Shown piece after piece: positions 34,801 to 42,419 of a stretch of DNA of 60,720 nucleotides (position 1 is its first letter; each line of letters begins with the position of its first letter). Origin of the DNA: Pseudoflavonifractor phocaeensis (GTDB lineage Bacteria > Bacillota > Clostridia > Oscillospirales > Oscillospiraceae); the NCBI RefSeq assembly GCF_016901955.1, contig NZ_JACJLC010000012.1, positions 1 to 60,720 on the forward strand, in the 5' to 3' direction. Made by a program: the position numbers and the translations under genes. The notes beneath the pieces are model-generated. The model was not told the DNA's origin and searched no databases. It worked only from the letters and a program-made list of their open reading frames with translations.

Positions 34801-36044
34801 ATCTCCCGGGTGAGGGGCCGCTCCGGGTCGGCAAAGGTGGAGAACTGCTCCACCACTTCCCCGTCCCGCAGCACCACCGCCCCGATTTCGGTGATCTTGT
34901 CGGTACGCTTGTCCAGGCCGGTGGTCTCGATGTCAAAGCACACTACGTCCTGGGAAAAATCCTGATCCAGCTCTCCGTGAACCACTACCCGGTCGTCCAC
35001 GTCGTTGATGTAGTAGGCCTCCACCCCGTAGAGGATCTTGATCTTCTTGGCGGAGTGCCAGGCGTTGGGGAAGGAATGGGCCACTCCGTGGTCGGTAATG
35101 GCAATAGCCCGGTGGCCCCACCGCTCCGCCCGCTTCACCACGTTCTTGTCCACCCCGATGGGGGAGTCCATTTTGGAGCCCACGGCGGTAAGGGCGTCCA
35201 TGGCCGACATGTTGGTGTGCAGGTGGAGCTCCACCCGCTTCTCCGGGGCGTCGTCTACCCGCTCCGTCCGGCTGGACTCCATAATGGCGTAGGGCTCCAA
35301 TACCATGTCCCCGGTGAACCGGTCAATGTTCAGCTTGCCCTGGATGAGCAGCCGCTGTCCCTTCTTCACTCCGTCCACGATGCCCTTCCCCTCGTCTCCG
35401 GGGAAGAATTTGTTCACCCGCACCGCGCCGGTGTAATCGGTCACGTCAAAGGACACCACCCAGGCCTCCCGCTTTTTCAGCTCCCGGTGGTCGATGGCGA
35501 ACACGTCCCCCTCCACGATGACCGCCCCCATGTCCAGCTCCAGCTGGGACATGGGGGTGGGGAGCTTTTTGATCTCATGGCGGCCGTAGATCAGCTTGCC
35601 TTTGGGAGCTCCCTTTCCCTCCTTTTTGGGGGCGGGTTTGGCGGTTTTCAGCTTGGCCAGGGCCTGACGGCGGATCTCCTCGGTACGGCGGAAAGCGGCA
35701 GAAGCCTCGTCCTGGAGGGCCGGGGCGGGCTCCGGCTGAGCCGGAGGCACGGATTGCTCCGGCTGGACGGACTGAGTCGGGGCCGTCTGGGCTGCTGGCT
35801 GGGCCCCTACCACCTCCAGGGCCACCTGCTCCACCCGATAGGCCAGGGCGATGCTGCGCTCAATGGTACGGCGCAGCTCCTCCCCCGGCGGGGCGGCACA
35901 CTCCACCGTGGCCCGGATAGACCGAACGTGCTTGTCAATGACCGCCTGGGTCACCAGGTAGCCCTCCACCAGTCCGGCCAGCTCAGGGCCGGGCCGCCAG
36001 GCGGAAAACAGCTTGAGAAATGGGATCTTTTGTGCTTGCGGCAT
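31875..36044 (-). CDS. polC: DNA polymerase III alpha subunit, Gram-positive PolC type
   Basis: PolC is the main replicative polymerase of Firmicutes, with built-in proofreading. The 1389-residue protein has an N-terminal domain with a Pro/Gln-rich linker (about 80-110), an OB fold, PHP motif HLHT (274-277), the DEDD exonuclease inserted in PHP (DIET at 371-374), a zinc-binding CPKC...CPVC part, and polymerase motifs such as PDIDLNFSGEYQ with catalytic aspartates. The ATG at 36044 lies 15 bases after the ispG stop. Last gene of the pyrH-polC operon. Confidence 0.97.
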   Translation of the reverse strand: MPQAQKIPFLKLFSAWRPGPELAGLVEGYLVTQAVIDKHVRSIRATVECAAPPGEELRRTIERSIALAYRVEQVALEVVGAQPAAQTAPTQSVQPEQSVPPAQPEPAPALQDEASAAFRRTEEIRRQALAKLKTAKPAPKKEGKGAPKGKLIYGRHEIKKLPTPMSQLELDMGAVIVEGDVFAIDHRELKKREAWVVSFDVTDYTGAVRVNKFFPGDEGKGIVDGVKKGQRLLIQGKLNIDRFTGDMVLEPYAIMESSRTERVDDAPEKRVELHLHTNMSAMDALTAVGSKMDSPIGVDKNVVKRAERWGHRAIAITDHGVAHSFPNAWHSAKKIKILYGVEAYYINDVDDRVVVHGELDQDFSQDVVCFDIETTGLDKRTDKITEIGAVVLRDGEVVEQFSTFADPERPLTREITELTGITDQMLEGAPSQAEAVNAFLDFVGDRPLAAHNAEFDMGFIAEACRRMGRSFENTSIDSLILAQNLLPQLSKYKLDVVAAHLNLPAFNHHRAYDDAATVGYMLVPFFQMLRDQGVHSLQQINPAMVKLRSGGKAKRQPKHLIVLAKNQLGLRNLYKLISASYLDHFKRYPIMPKSLIDQNREGLIIGSACEAGELFQAIVKRKDWGELKRIASWYDFLEIQPLCNNAFMLRKGMVKSQEDLRDFNRTVVALGDALDKPVCATGDVHFLDPEDEIYRHILLASKGFDDADSPLPLYFKTTQEMLDEFSYLGKEKAYEVVVRNTNLVADWCEDVVPLPQGLFAPKIENSAEELTRLVWDKAHSLYGEDPPQIVVDRINAELGDIIKCKYDVIYMSAQKLVQDSLDHGYLVGSRGSVGSSLVAFMSGITEVNSLPPHYRCPKCKHADFDAAKELGIGCGADMPDAVCPVCGAPYEKDGFNIPFETFLGFGGDKVPDIDLNFSGEYQANAHRYTFELFGQTHVFRAGTIGTVKDKIAFGYVKHYLDDHGMTGTRAEENRLSLGCSGVKRTTGQHPGGMVVIPQNREIYDFCPVQHPADDPNSDIITTHFEYHSMESNLLKLDMLGHDDPTMIRMLQDLTGVDPQKIPLDDKDTMSIFTSSKVLGFEDDPILGPTGAVAIPEFNTKFTRGMLVDTQPHEFDILLRLSGFSHGTDVWLGNARDLVVDQGIPVGQAIGCRDDIMIFLISCGMPEKRSFKIMEAVRKGRGLPEGAEEEMKAAGVPDWYIGSCKKIKYLFPKAHAVAYVMMAFRIAWFKVHHPLAFYAAFFSIRAKAFDATCMCMGMDVCKAKMKEIESKEKPTPVEEDTLVTLEVVYEFYLRGFTFERMDLYRSHAVNFLPDVEKGTLLPPFTSIPGLGETAALSIMEQRKGKEFISIEEFSAACPKVSKTHIEQLKAVGALDGMPDTSQITLFDGLF

Positions 36045-36059
36045 AAAAAACGCTCCTGC

Positions 36060-37097
36060 TTACAGTTGGTCGATGAGGGCAAACAGCTGGTCCACCAGCT
36101 GGTCCTGGGGCACCTTTTTTACGATCTCTCCCTTGCGGAAGAGCAGGCCCTCCCCGTCGCCCCCGGCGATGCCCACGTCGGCGGCGGCGGCCTCTCCGGG
36201 ACCGTTGACCACGCAGCCCATCACCGCCACGGTAATGGGCTTGTGGACTCCCTTCAGCCGCGCCTCCACCTGATGGGCCAGGCCGATCAGGTCGATGCGG
36301 GTGCGGCCGCAGGTGGGACAGGAAATCAGATTGGGCTCGTTGTCCGCCATACCCAGGGCCTTCAAAATGTCCCGGGCGGCATACACCTCCTCCACCGGGT
36401 CGGCGGAGAGGGAGACCCGCAGGGTGTCCCCGATGCCCAGGGCCAACAGGCCACCGATGCCAATGGCCGACTTGATGGTGCCCATGCGGATGGTACCTGT
36501 CTCGGTGACCCCCAGATGTAAAGGATAATCACTTTTCTCACTCATCAGCTTGTAGGCTGCCATGGTGGTGGCTACCGACGAGGACTTTAAAGATACGCAG
36601 ATATCGTGGAAATCATACTTCTCCAGCAGGGCGATGTGGCCGAAGGCTGACTCCACCAGGGCCTCAGGGGTGACCCCGCCGTATTTGGCCAGCAGAGGCT
36701 TCTCCAGAGAGCCTCCGTTGACCCCAATGCGGATGGGAAGGCCTTTGGCTTTACATGCCTTGGCCACCGCTTCCACCCGGTCCTCCCCGCCGATATTGCC
36801 CGGGTTGATGCGCACGGCGTCGCACCCCGACTCCACACAGGCCAGGGCCAGCCGGTAGTCGAAGTGGATGTCCACCACCAGGGGGATGTGAATCTGGCGG
36901 CGGATCTCCCCCACCGCGTTGGCGGCCGCCCGGTCGGGCACCGCCACCCGGATGATCTGGCAGCCGGCCTCCTCCAGCCGGTGAATCTGGGCCACAGTGG
37001 CCGCCACATCGTCGGTGCGGGTGTTGCACATGGACTGAATGGTCACGGGAGCACCGCCCCCTACCGGCACGCCCCCCACAAGGATCTGTCTGGTCAT
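36060..37097 (-). CDS. ispG: 4-hydroxy-3-methylbut-2-enyl diphosphate synthase
   Basis: IspG (GcpE) is the [4Fe-4S] enzyme turning MEcPP into HMBPP in the MEP pathway. The 345-residue protein has the family start [19 protein letters not shown], barrel motifs [12 protein letters not shown] and RINPGNIG, and the cluster cysteines in SCPTCGRT and [14 protein letters not shown] 37097 follows GGGAGGAA; the longer frame to 37130 lacks a site. Reducing power comes from ferredoxin or flavodoxin in anaerobes. Confidence 0.96.
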   Translation of the reverse strand: MTRQILVGGVPVGGGAPVTIQSMCNTRTDDVAATVAQIHRLEEAGCQIIRVAVPDRAAANAVGEIRRQIHIPLVVDIHFDYRLALACVESGCDAVRINPGNIGGEDRVEAVAKACKAKGLPIRIGVNGGSLEKPLLAKYGGVTPEALVESAFGHIALLEKYDFHDICVSLKSSSVATTMAAYKLMSEKSDYPLHLGVTETGTIRMGTIKSAIGIGGLLALGIGDTLRVSLSADPVEEVYAARDILKALGMADNEPNLISCPTCGRTRIDLIGLAHQVEARLKGVHKPITVAVMGCVVNGPGEAAAADVGIAGGDGEGLLFRKGEIVKKVPQDQLVDQLFALIDQL

Positions 37098-37152
37098 AGG
37101 TTCCTCCCTTAGCATTGGTATGGGGGGCACAGGTTCTCCCGTGCCCCCTCCT

Positions 37153-38226
37153 TCAGAACAGCTTTACCACGTCGCTGACAGCCACTATCGCCATCAGGGC
37201 CAGCAGGCAGCACAGGCCCACGGCGTTCACATAGCCCAGGTACTTCTCGTTGATCTTCCGCCGGGTGATGAGGCGGTATACCCACCCCACGAACACAAAG
37301 AGGATCTGTCCTCCGTCCAGAGCGGGGATGGGCAGCAGGTTCATCACCGCCAGGTTGATGGCGATGAGAGCGGTGAAGTCCAAAATGTTGATAACCGCTC
37401 CAAAGAGCCCGGCCACCGCCGCCCCGGCCTCTCCCACGTCCCCGGCCATGGCCACGATGCCGATGGGCCCGGACAGCTCCCGCAGGCCCATGGCCCCGGT
37501 GATCAGATCGCCCAGACCCATCCATACCAGGCGGACGTAGTCTACCGCCTGATACCAGGTGTTTTGCAGGATGGTGAACAGATTGTTCTCCCGGAACTGG
37601 CCGATATAGATCCCACGCTTTTCCACCTGCTGGCCGGTCTCGTCGGTGAGCTGACGGTAAGGCAGGTGAATGGTGCCAAGGTCCACCTTCTCCCCGTTCC
37701 GGAGGACCACCACGTCCACGTCCTCCCCCCCCCGCTCCAGAAAGAGGAAGGCGTCGGTCTGGAAGTAGATCCGGTGGCCGTCGATGGTGTAGAGCTGGTC
37801 TCCAGGCTGGAGGCCGGTGTCCAGTACCGCCTCCGCCCCCTCCATCACCCCGGTGAACACCGGCATGGCGGGGCTGCCTGCCGCTACCATGATGATCAGG
37901 ATAATGACCAACCCGGCCACAAAGTTCATAAAGGCTCCGGCAGCCAGGATGATGAGCTTCTTCCAGCCCGGCTTGTTGCCAAAGGCCCGGGGATCGTCAG
38001 AGGATTCCCCCTCCCCCTCCATGGCGCAGAAGCCGCCGATGGGCAGGGCCCGCCAGGTGTAAAGGGTCTCTCCTTTCTGAGCGGAGAGCAGCTTGGGCCC
38101 CATACCGATGGCGAACTCGTTGACCTTCACCCCCAGGGCTTTGGCGGCCACAAAGTGGCCAAATTCATGGATGGCGATGAGCAGGCCAAAGAAAATAATG
38201 ATGAGAACGATGGAAAATACGGTCAT
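37153..38226 (-). CDS. rseP: Site-2 intramembrane metalloprotease, RseP/RasP type
   Basis: The 357-residue M50 protease has HEFGH in its first membrane segment ([16 protein letters not shown]), a PDZ domain in the middle ([17 protein letters not shown]), and the second metal motif [10 protein letters not shown] in a later membrane segment. RasP cleaves anti-sigma factors and signal-peptide remnants in Firmicutes. ATG 38226 with GAGGTG is preferred over a GTG six bases earlier. Its place between dxr and ispG is the usual one. Confidence 0.95.
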   Translation of the reverse strand: MTVFSIVLIIIFFGLLIAIHEFGHFVAAKALGVKVNEFAIGMGPKLLSAQKGETLYTWRALPIGGFCAMEGEGESSDDPRAFGNKPGWKKLIILAAGAFMNFVAGLVIILIIMVAAGSPAMPVFTGVMEGAEAVLDTGLQPGDQLYTIDGHRIYFQTDAFLFLERGGEDVDVVVLRNGEKVDLGTIHLPYRQLTDETGQQVEKRGIYIGQFRENNLFTILQNTWYQAVDYVRLVWMGLGDLITGAMGLRELSGPIGIVAMAGDVGEAGAAVAGLFGAVINILDFTALIAINLAVMNLLPIPALDGGQILFVFVGWVYRLITRRKINEKYLGYVNAVGLCCLLALMAIVAVSDVVKLF

Positions 38227-38238
38227 AGACACCTCATA

Positions 38239-39378
38239 TCAGAACATTGCAGCGGCTCTGGCGGCCCGGTCCGCCTCCAGTACGGCCTCCAGGTCGTGGG
38301 CAGGGACCACCGGCACGGCGGCCAGGGCGTGCTCCACCCGCCTGGCGATCTCCCCGAAGGGGATCTTCCCCGCCAGGAACAGGCCTACCGCCGCCTCATT
38401 GGCACCGTTGAGGATGGCGGTGGCGGTGCCGCCGGTGCGGGCGGCCCCCAGAGCCAGCCCCAGGCAGGGAAATGCGTCGTAGTCGGGCTCACAGAAGGTC
38501 AGGGGCGGGCAGCGCAGCAGGTCCAGAGGGGTAGCCACCCCTGCAGTCCGGGCAGGCCAGGTGAGGGCGTACTGGATGGGCAGGCGCATGTCGGGCACAC
38601 CCAACTGGGCCAGGATGGCATTATCACAGTATTCCACCAGGGAGTGGATGATGCTCTCCCGGTGGACTACGATAGAGATCTTCTCCGGGGGCATCCGGTA
38701 GAGCCGCATGGCCTCGATGAATTCCAGTCCCTTGTTCATCAGGGTGGCCGAGTCCACAGTGATCTTGGCCCCCATGGACCAGTTTGGGTGCTTCAGGGCC
38801 TGTTCCACCGTGGCGGCGGCGATATCCTCCTTCTTCCAGCCAAAGAAGGGGCCGCCAGAGGCGGTGAGGATGAGGCGTTTCACCTCTCCTCTGTCCTTGC
38901 AGCCCTGGAGGCATTGGAAGATGGCCGAGTGCTCCGAGTCCACCGGCACGATCTCCGCCCCATGGATCTGGGCTTCCTCCATCACCAGTTCCCCGGCGCA
39001 CACCAGGGTCTCCTTGTTGGCCAGGGCGATCCGTTTCCCTTCCCGCACGGCGGCCAGGGTGGGGCGCAGGCCCACCATACCCACCACGGCGGTGAGAACG
39101 GTGTCCGCCTCCTCCAGGGATGCGGCCTCCACCAGGCCCTCCATGCCCTGGGCCACCTGGATGGGGGTGTCAGCCAGCCGGAGCCGCAGGTCGGCAGCGG
39201 CGGCGGGGTCCATCATCACCGCCAGGGCCGGACGGAACTGCCGGCACTGTTCCTCCAGCCGGGCCACGTCCCGGTTGGCGGTGAGCGCGGCTACCTTCAT
39301 GCCAGAGGCGGCAATCACCTCCAGTGATTGCCGCCCGATGGAGCCAGTGGAGCCCAGCAGAGAGATACATTTGTTCAT
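38239..39378 (-). CDS. dxr: 1-deoxy-D-xylulose 5-phosphate reductoisomerase
   Basis: Dxr makes MEP from DXP with NADPH. The 379-residue protein has the dinucleotide loop LLGSTGSIGRQSLEVI at the start, ANKETLVCAGE, the metal-binding VDSEHSAIFQCLQG, ILTASGGPFFG and HPNWSMGAKITVDSATLMNKG. It follows cdsA by two bases and precedes rseP, so isoprenoid and membrane-lipid steps share one transcript. Confidence 0.97.
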   Translation of the reverse strand: MNKCISLLGSTGSIGRQSLEVIAASGMKVAALTANRDVARLEEQCRQFRPALAVMMDPAAAADLRLRLADTPIQVAQGMEGLVEAASLEEADTVLTAVVGMVGLRPTLAAVREGKRIALANKETLVCAGELVMEEAQIHGAEIVPVDSEHSAIFQCLQGCKDRGEVKRLILTASGGPFFGWKKEDIAAATVEQALKHPNWSMGAKITVDSATLMNKGLEFIEAMRLYRMPPEKISIVVHRESIIHSLVEYCDNAILAQLGVPDMRLPIQYALTWPARTAGVATPLDLLRCPPLTFCEPDYDAFPCLGLALGAARTGGTATAILNGANEAAVGLFLAGKIPFGEIARRVEHALAAVPVVPAHDLEAVLEADRAARAAAMF

Positions 39379-39380
39379 AG

Positions 39381-40205
39381 TCAGCCTCCGATCGCGGGCA
39401 GGAGGCAGAGCAGCAGCTCCACCAGGGGGGCACAGAAGATCACGCTGTCAAAGCGGTCCAGCACGCCGCCGTGCCCGGGGAAGATGTTGCCGAAGTCCTT
39501 GATGCCGTACTCCCGCTTGATATAGGAAAAGGACAGGTCCCCGATCTGGGAGACCACGCTGCCCAGAGCGCCGTAGAGAGCCAAGTAAAAGTAGTTGACC
39601 TCCATGGAGAAGCCCAGCTGGAGCACAACGCCGAAAATCACCGTGCACACCACCGCCCCGGCAAACCCGCCGATGGCGCCCTCCACCGTCTTTTTGGGGG
39701 AGAGCTGGGGGGCCAGCTTGTGCTTGCCAAAGGCCATACCCGCAAAGAGGGCAAAGGCGTCACTGAGGAAGGCGATCTCAAAGGGAAGCACGATGAGGGC
39801 CTGCCAGTACCCCATCATGCGGATGCGCAGGATGGAGGACAAGAAATAGGGGATCACCAAGGTGAGGAACACCGCTCCGCCCAGCTTTTCCAGGGTGATG
39901 CGCTTCTGGCTGCCGATGGCCTCGCAGAAGAGGATGAACACGTAGAGGAACATCCCCGCCATGGCGGGGAGCTGCTTGCCGTCATAGTACACCCAAAAGG
40001 GGATCAGGCCGGCCATGATGATGGAATAGCAGGAGATCCGGGCGTGTTTGAGAAAGCCGGTGGACCAGAGAGCTTCATGCACGGCGATCATGGACAGGCC
40101 GGCCACCAGCACAGGCATAATGACCGGATAGCTGGGAGAAACCCAGTAGACCGCAAGGCCAAGCAGAGGGATGCATACCACCGCAACCATGATTCGCTTA
40201 ACCAC
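39381..40205 (-). CDS. cdsA: Phosphatidate cytidylyltransferase
   Basis: CdsA makes CDP-diacylglycerol from phosphatidate and CTP. The 274-residue integral membrane protein has about seven hydrophobic segments and the C-terminal family signature SQIGDLSFSYIKREYGIKD then PGHGGVLDRFDS. It starts at GTG 40205 directly after the uppS stop, with GGAGGTG inside the end of uppS. Confidence 0.95.
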   Translation of the reverse strand: MVKRIMVAVVCIPLLGLAVYWVSPSYPVIMPVLVAGLSMIAVHEALWSTGFLKHARISCYSIIMAGLIPFWVYYDGKQLPAMAGMFLYVFILFCEAIGSQKRITLEKLGGAVFLTLVIPYFLSSILRIRMMGYWQALIVLPFEIAFLSDAFALFAGMAFGKHKLAPQLSPKKTVEGAIGGFAGAVVCTVIFGVVLQLGFSMEVNYFYLALYGALGSVVSQIGDLSFSYIKREYGIKDFGNIFPGHGGVLDRFDSVIFCAPLVELLLCLLPAIGG

Positions 40206-40949
40206 TCAGACACCTCCAAAACGGCGGGAGCGCCCCTGATAGGCCGCAATGGCCTTGTGCAGCTCTTCCTTGGAAAAGTCGGGCCACAGCACGTCGGTAT
40301 AGTAGAACTCGGCGTAGGCCGACTGCCACAGCAGGAAGTTGGAGATCCGGATCTCTCCGCTGGGCCGGATCACCAGGTCAGGGTCGGGCACTCCGGCGGA
40401 ATAGAGATAGCCGGAAAAATCCTCCTCCGTAAGCGCCTCCGGCCGCCGCTTCCCCGCCGCGCAGTCGGCGGCAAAGGCCCGGGCCGCCCGGACAATCTCA
40501 TCCCGACCGCCGTAGTTGAAGCATACGTTGACCTGCATACCCTCATACCGGGTGGAGATGTCGTCGGTACGGACGGTGAGCTCCCGCAGCTCCGGGGGCA
40601 GGGCGTCCAGGTCACCGAAAAAGTGCAGCCGGATCTTGTCCTTCTCCATCTTTTCGATGGACTCCAGCAGATACTTTTTCAGCAGCCCGATGATGGCCGA
40701 GACCTCCTCCAGGGGTCGCTTCCAGTTTTCGGTGGAAAAGGCGTACACTGTCAGATACTCCAGCCCAATCTTCTGGCAGTAGGTGGCAATGGTACGGAAG
40801 GTCTCCGCCCCGGCGGCGTGGCCCGCGGTGCGGGGCAATCCCCGGCGCTTGGCCCAGCGGCCGTTGCCGTCCATGATGATCGCGATGTGCCGGGGCAGAT
40901 GATCAAAATCCACCTGGACCGGCGCTTCCTTTGGTTTAAATATAGCCAT
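40206..40949 (-). CDS. uppS: Isoprenyl transferase, undecaprenyl-diphosphate synthase type
   Basis: UppS extends FPP to the C55 carrier used for peptidoglycan. The 247-residue cis-prenyltransferase has IIMDGNGRWAKRRGLPRTAGH (catalytic Asp), TVYAFSTENWKRP and the end RPSGEIRISNFLLWQSAYAEFYY. The upstream ribosome site is weak (GGCGGG), unlike the rest of the operon, and a stable hairpin lies just upstream. Confidence 0.95.
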   Translation of the reverse strand: MAIFKPKEAPVQVDFDHLPRHIAIIMDGNGRWAKRRGLPRTAGHAAGAETFRTIATYCQKIGLEYLTVYAFSTENWKRPLEEVSAIIGLLKKYLLESIEKMEKDKIRLHFFGDLDALPPELRELTVRTDDISTRYEGMQVNVCFNYGGRDEIVRAARAFAADCAAGKRRPEALTEEDFSGYLYSAGVPDPDLVIRPSGEIRISNFLLWQSAYAEFYYTDVLWPDFSKEELHKAIAAYQGRSRRFGGV

Positions 40950-40974
40950 GCTGAAACCCGCCTATACAACACCA

Positions 40975-41001
40975 GTGCGGGACACCTGAGGCATCCCGCA
41001 C
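40975..41001 (-). other. Stable hairpin between frr and uppS
   Basis: GTGCGGGA and TCCCGCAC (8 perfect pairs) enclose an 11-base loop. There is no T-run after it in either direction, so it is not a plain terminator. It may be a processing or stability element that sets a boundary in the operon. Confidence 0.55.
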
Positions 41002-41027
41002 CGGGCTTATTTCATTTCCCCCGAGGG

Positions 41028-41582
41028 TCAGACCGCCATCAGCTCCGCTTCCTTCTTGGCGGTGAGCGCGTCGATCTCCTTGCACCGCTTGTCGGTGAGG
41101 TCCTGGAGCTCCTTCTCATAATCCTTCCGGTCGTCCTCGGTGATCTCGGATTTCTTCTCCATAGCCTTGAACTTCTCCATGGCGTCCCGGCGGATGTTGC
41201 GGATTGCCACCTTGCCGTTCTCCCCATACTTCTTCACCTGCTTGGACAGCTCCTTGCGGCGCTCCTCGGTGAGCTGGGGGAAGGCCAGGCGGATGACCCG
41301 GCCGTCATTTTGGGGATTGATGCCCAGGTCGGAGGTCTGGATGGCCTTCTCAATGGCCTTGAGCAGGGTGGAGTCCCAGGGCTGGATCATCAGGGACCGG
41401 GGATCGGGAGAGGAGATGGCTGCCACCTGGTTCAGGGGGGTGGGGGCGCCGTAGTAGTCCACGGTGATCTTATCCAGCACGGCGGCGTTGGCCCGACCGG
41501 CCCGGACGCTGGCGAAATCGCTGATGATCACGTCAATGGTTTTGCGCATTTTGGCGTCGTATTCCTTGTTGACCTCTTTCAT
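41028..41582 (-). CDS. frr: Ribosome recycling factor
   Basis: RRF splits post-termination ribosomes with EF-G. The 184-residue protein has the usual two-domain pattern: SDFASVRAGRANAAVLDKI, then YYGAPTPLNQVAAISSPDPRS, and the C-terminal helices LTEERRKELSKQVKKYGE. ATG 41582 is one base after the pyrH stop; the longer frame would lie in pyrH. Normal length. Confidence 0.97.
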   Translation of the reverse strand: MKEVNKEYDAKMRKTIDVIISDFASVRAGRANAAVLDKITVDYYGAPTPLNQVAAISSPDPRSLMIQPWDSTLLKAIEKAIQTSDLGINPQNDGRVIRLAFPQLTEERRKELSKQVKKYGENGKVAIRNIRRDAMEKFKAMEKKSEITEDDRKDYEKELQDLTDKRCKEIDALTAKKEAELMAV

Positions 41583-41583
41583 T

Positions 41584-42306
41584 TCACGGTTCCTCCTTGA
41601 CGATGGTGCCGATTTTCTCCCCCATGACCACCCGCAGGATATTCTCGGGGTCCTTGAGGGCAAACAGGATCACCGGGATCTTGTTGTCCATGGACAGGGA
41701 TGTGGCGGTGGTGTCCATCACCTGCAGGTGCTGGGCCAGAACGTCGTCATAGGTGATGGAGTCGTACTTCACCGCATTGGGATCCTTACGGGGATCAGCG
41801 GAGTAAACGCCGTCGATGTTCTTAGCCAGCAGGATGGCGTCCGCGTCGATTTCAGCGGCCCGGAGCACGGCAGCAGTGTCGGTGGAGAAGAAAGGATTGC
41901 CGGTGCCGCAGCCGAAGATGACCACTCTCCCCTTCTCCATGTGGCGGATGGCCTTGGAGCGGATGTAGGGCTCGGCGATGGCCCGCATCTCAATGGCGGT
42001 CTGCACCCGCACGTCCACGCCCTTCTGCTCCAGCATATCGGCCACGGCAAGGGCGTTGATGGTGGTGGCCAGCATGCCCATGTGGTCGGCCCGAGTGCGC
42101 TCCATCCGGTCACCGCCGTCCTTCAGGCCCCGCCAGAAGTTGCCGCCGCCTACCACGATGCCAACCTGGACCCCGGCGGCCACACACTTCTTGATCACGT
42201 CGCACACGCTGCCAATGACGTCAAAATCCAGGCCGCGGCTGGCCTCGCCGGCCAGCGCCTCGCCGCTTACTTTCAGAAGGATCCGCTTGAACTGCGGTTC
42301 ACTCAT
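41584..42306 (-). CDS. pyrH: UMP kinase
   Basis: PyrH phosphorylates UMP to UDP, linking the pyr genes to nucleotide pools. The 240-residue protein of the amino-acid-kinase fold starts [15 protein letters not shown], with [28 protein letters not shown] and [12 protein letters not shown]. An AAAAAGGAG site precedes the ATG. In many Firmicutes rpsB-tsf stand upstream; here the gap upstream (113 bases) leads to an unrelated gene pair. A weak promoter could lie in that gap (TTGAAA, TATGCA, 17 bases), not annotated separately. Confidence 0.96.
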   Translation of the reverse strand: MSEPQFKRILLKVSGEALAGEASRGLDFDVIGSVCDVIKKCVAAGVQVGIVVGGGNFWRGLKDGGDRMERTRADHMGMLATTINALAVADMLEQKGVDVRVQTAIEMRAIAEPYIRSKAIRHMEKGRVVIFGCGTGNPFFSTDTAAVLRAAEIDADAILLAKNIDGVYSADPRKDPNAVKYDSITYDDVLAQHLQVMDTTATSLSMDNKIPVILFALKDPENILRVVMGEKIGTIVKEEP

Positions 42307-42419
42307 ACTTCCAACTCCTTTTTCGGAATTTCATACCCCACCTATTTTAATATAGTTTTCCAGGTTTGCATAGTGGTTAAGCCAAAATTTTTCAAGTTGT
42401 TCAAAAGCGGAGGCCCCCC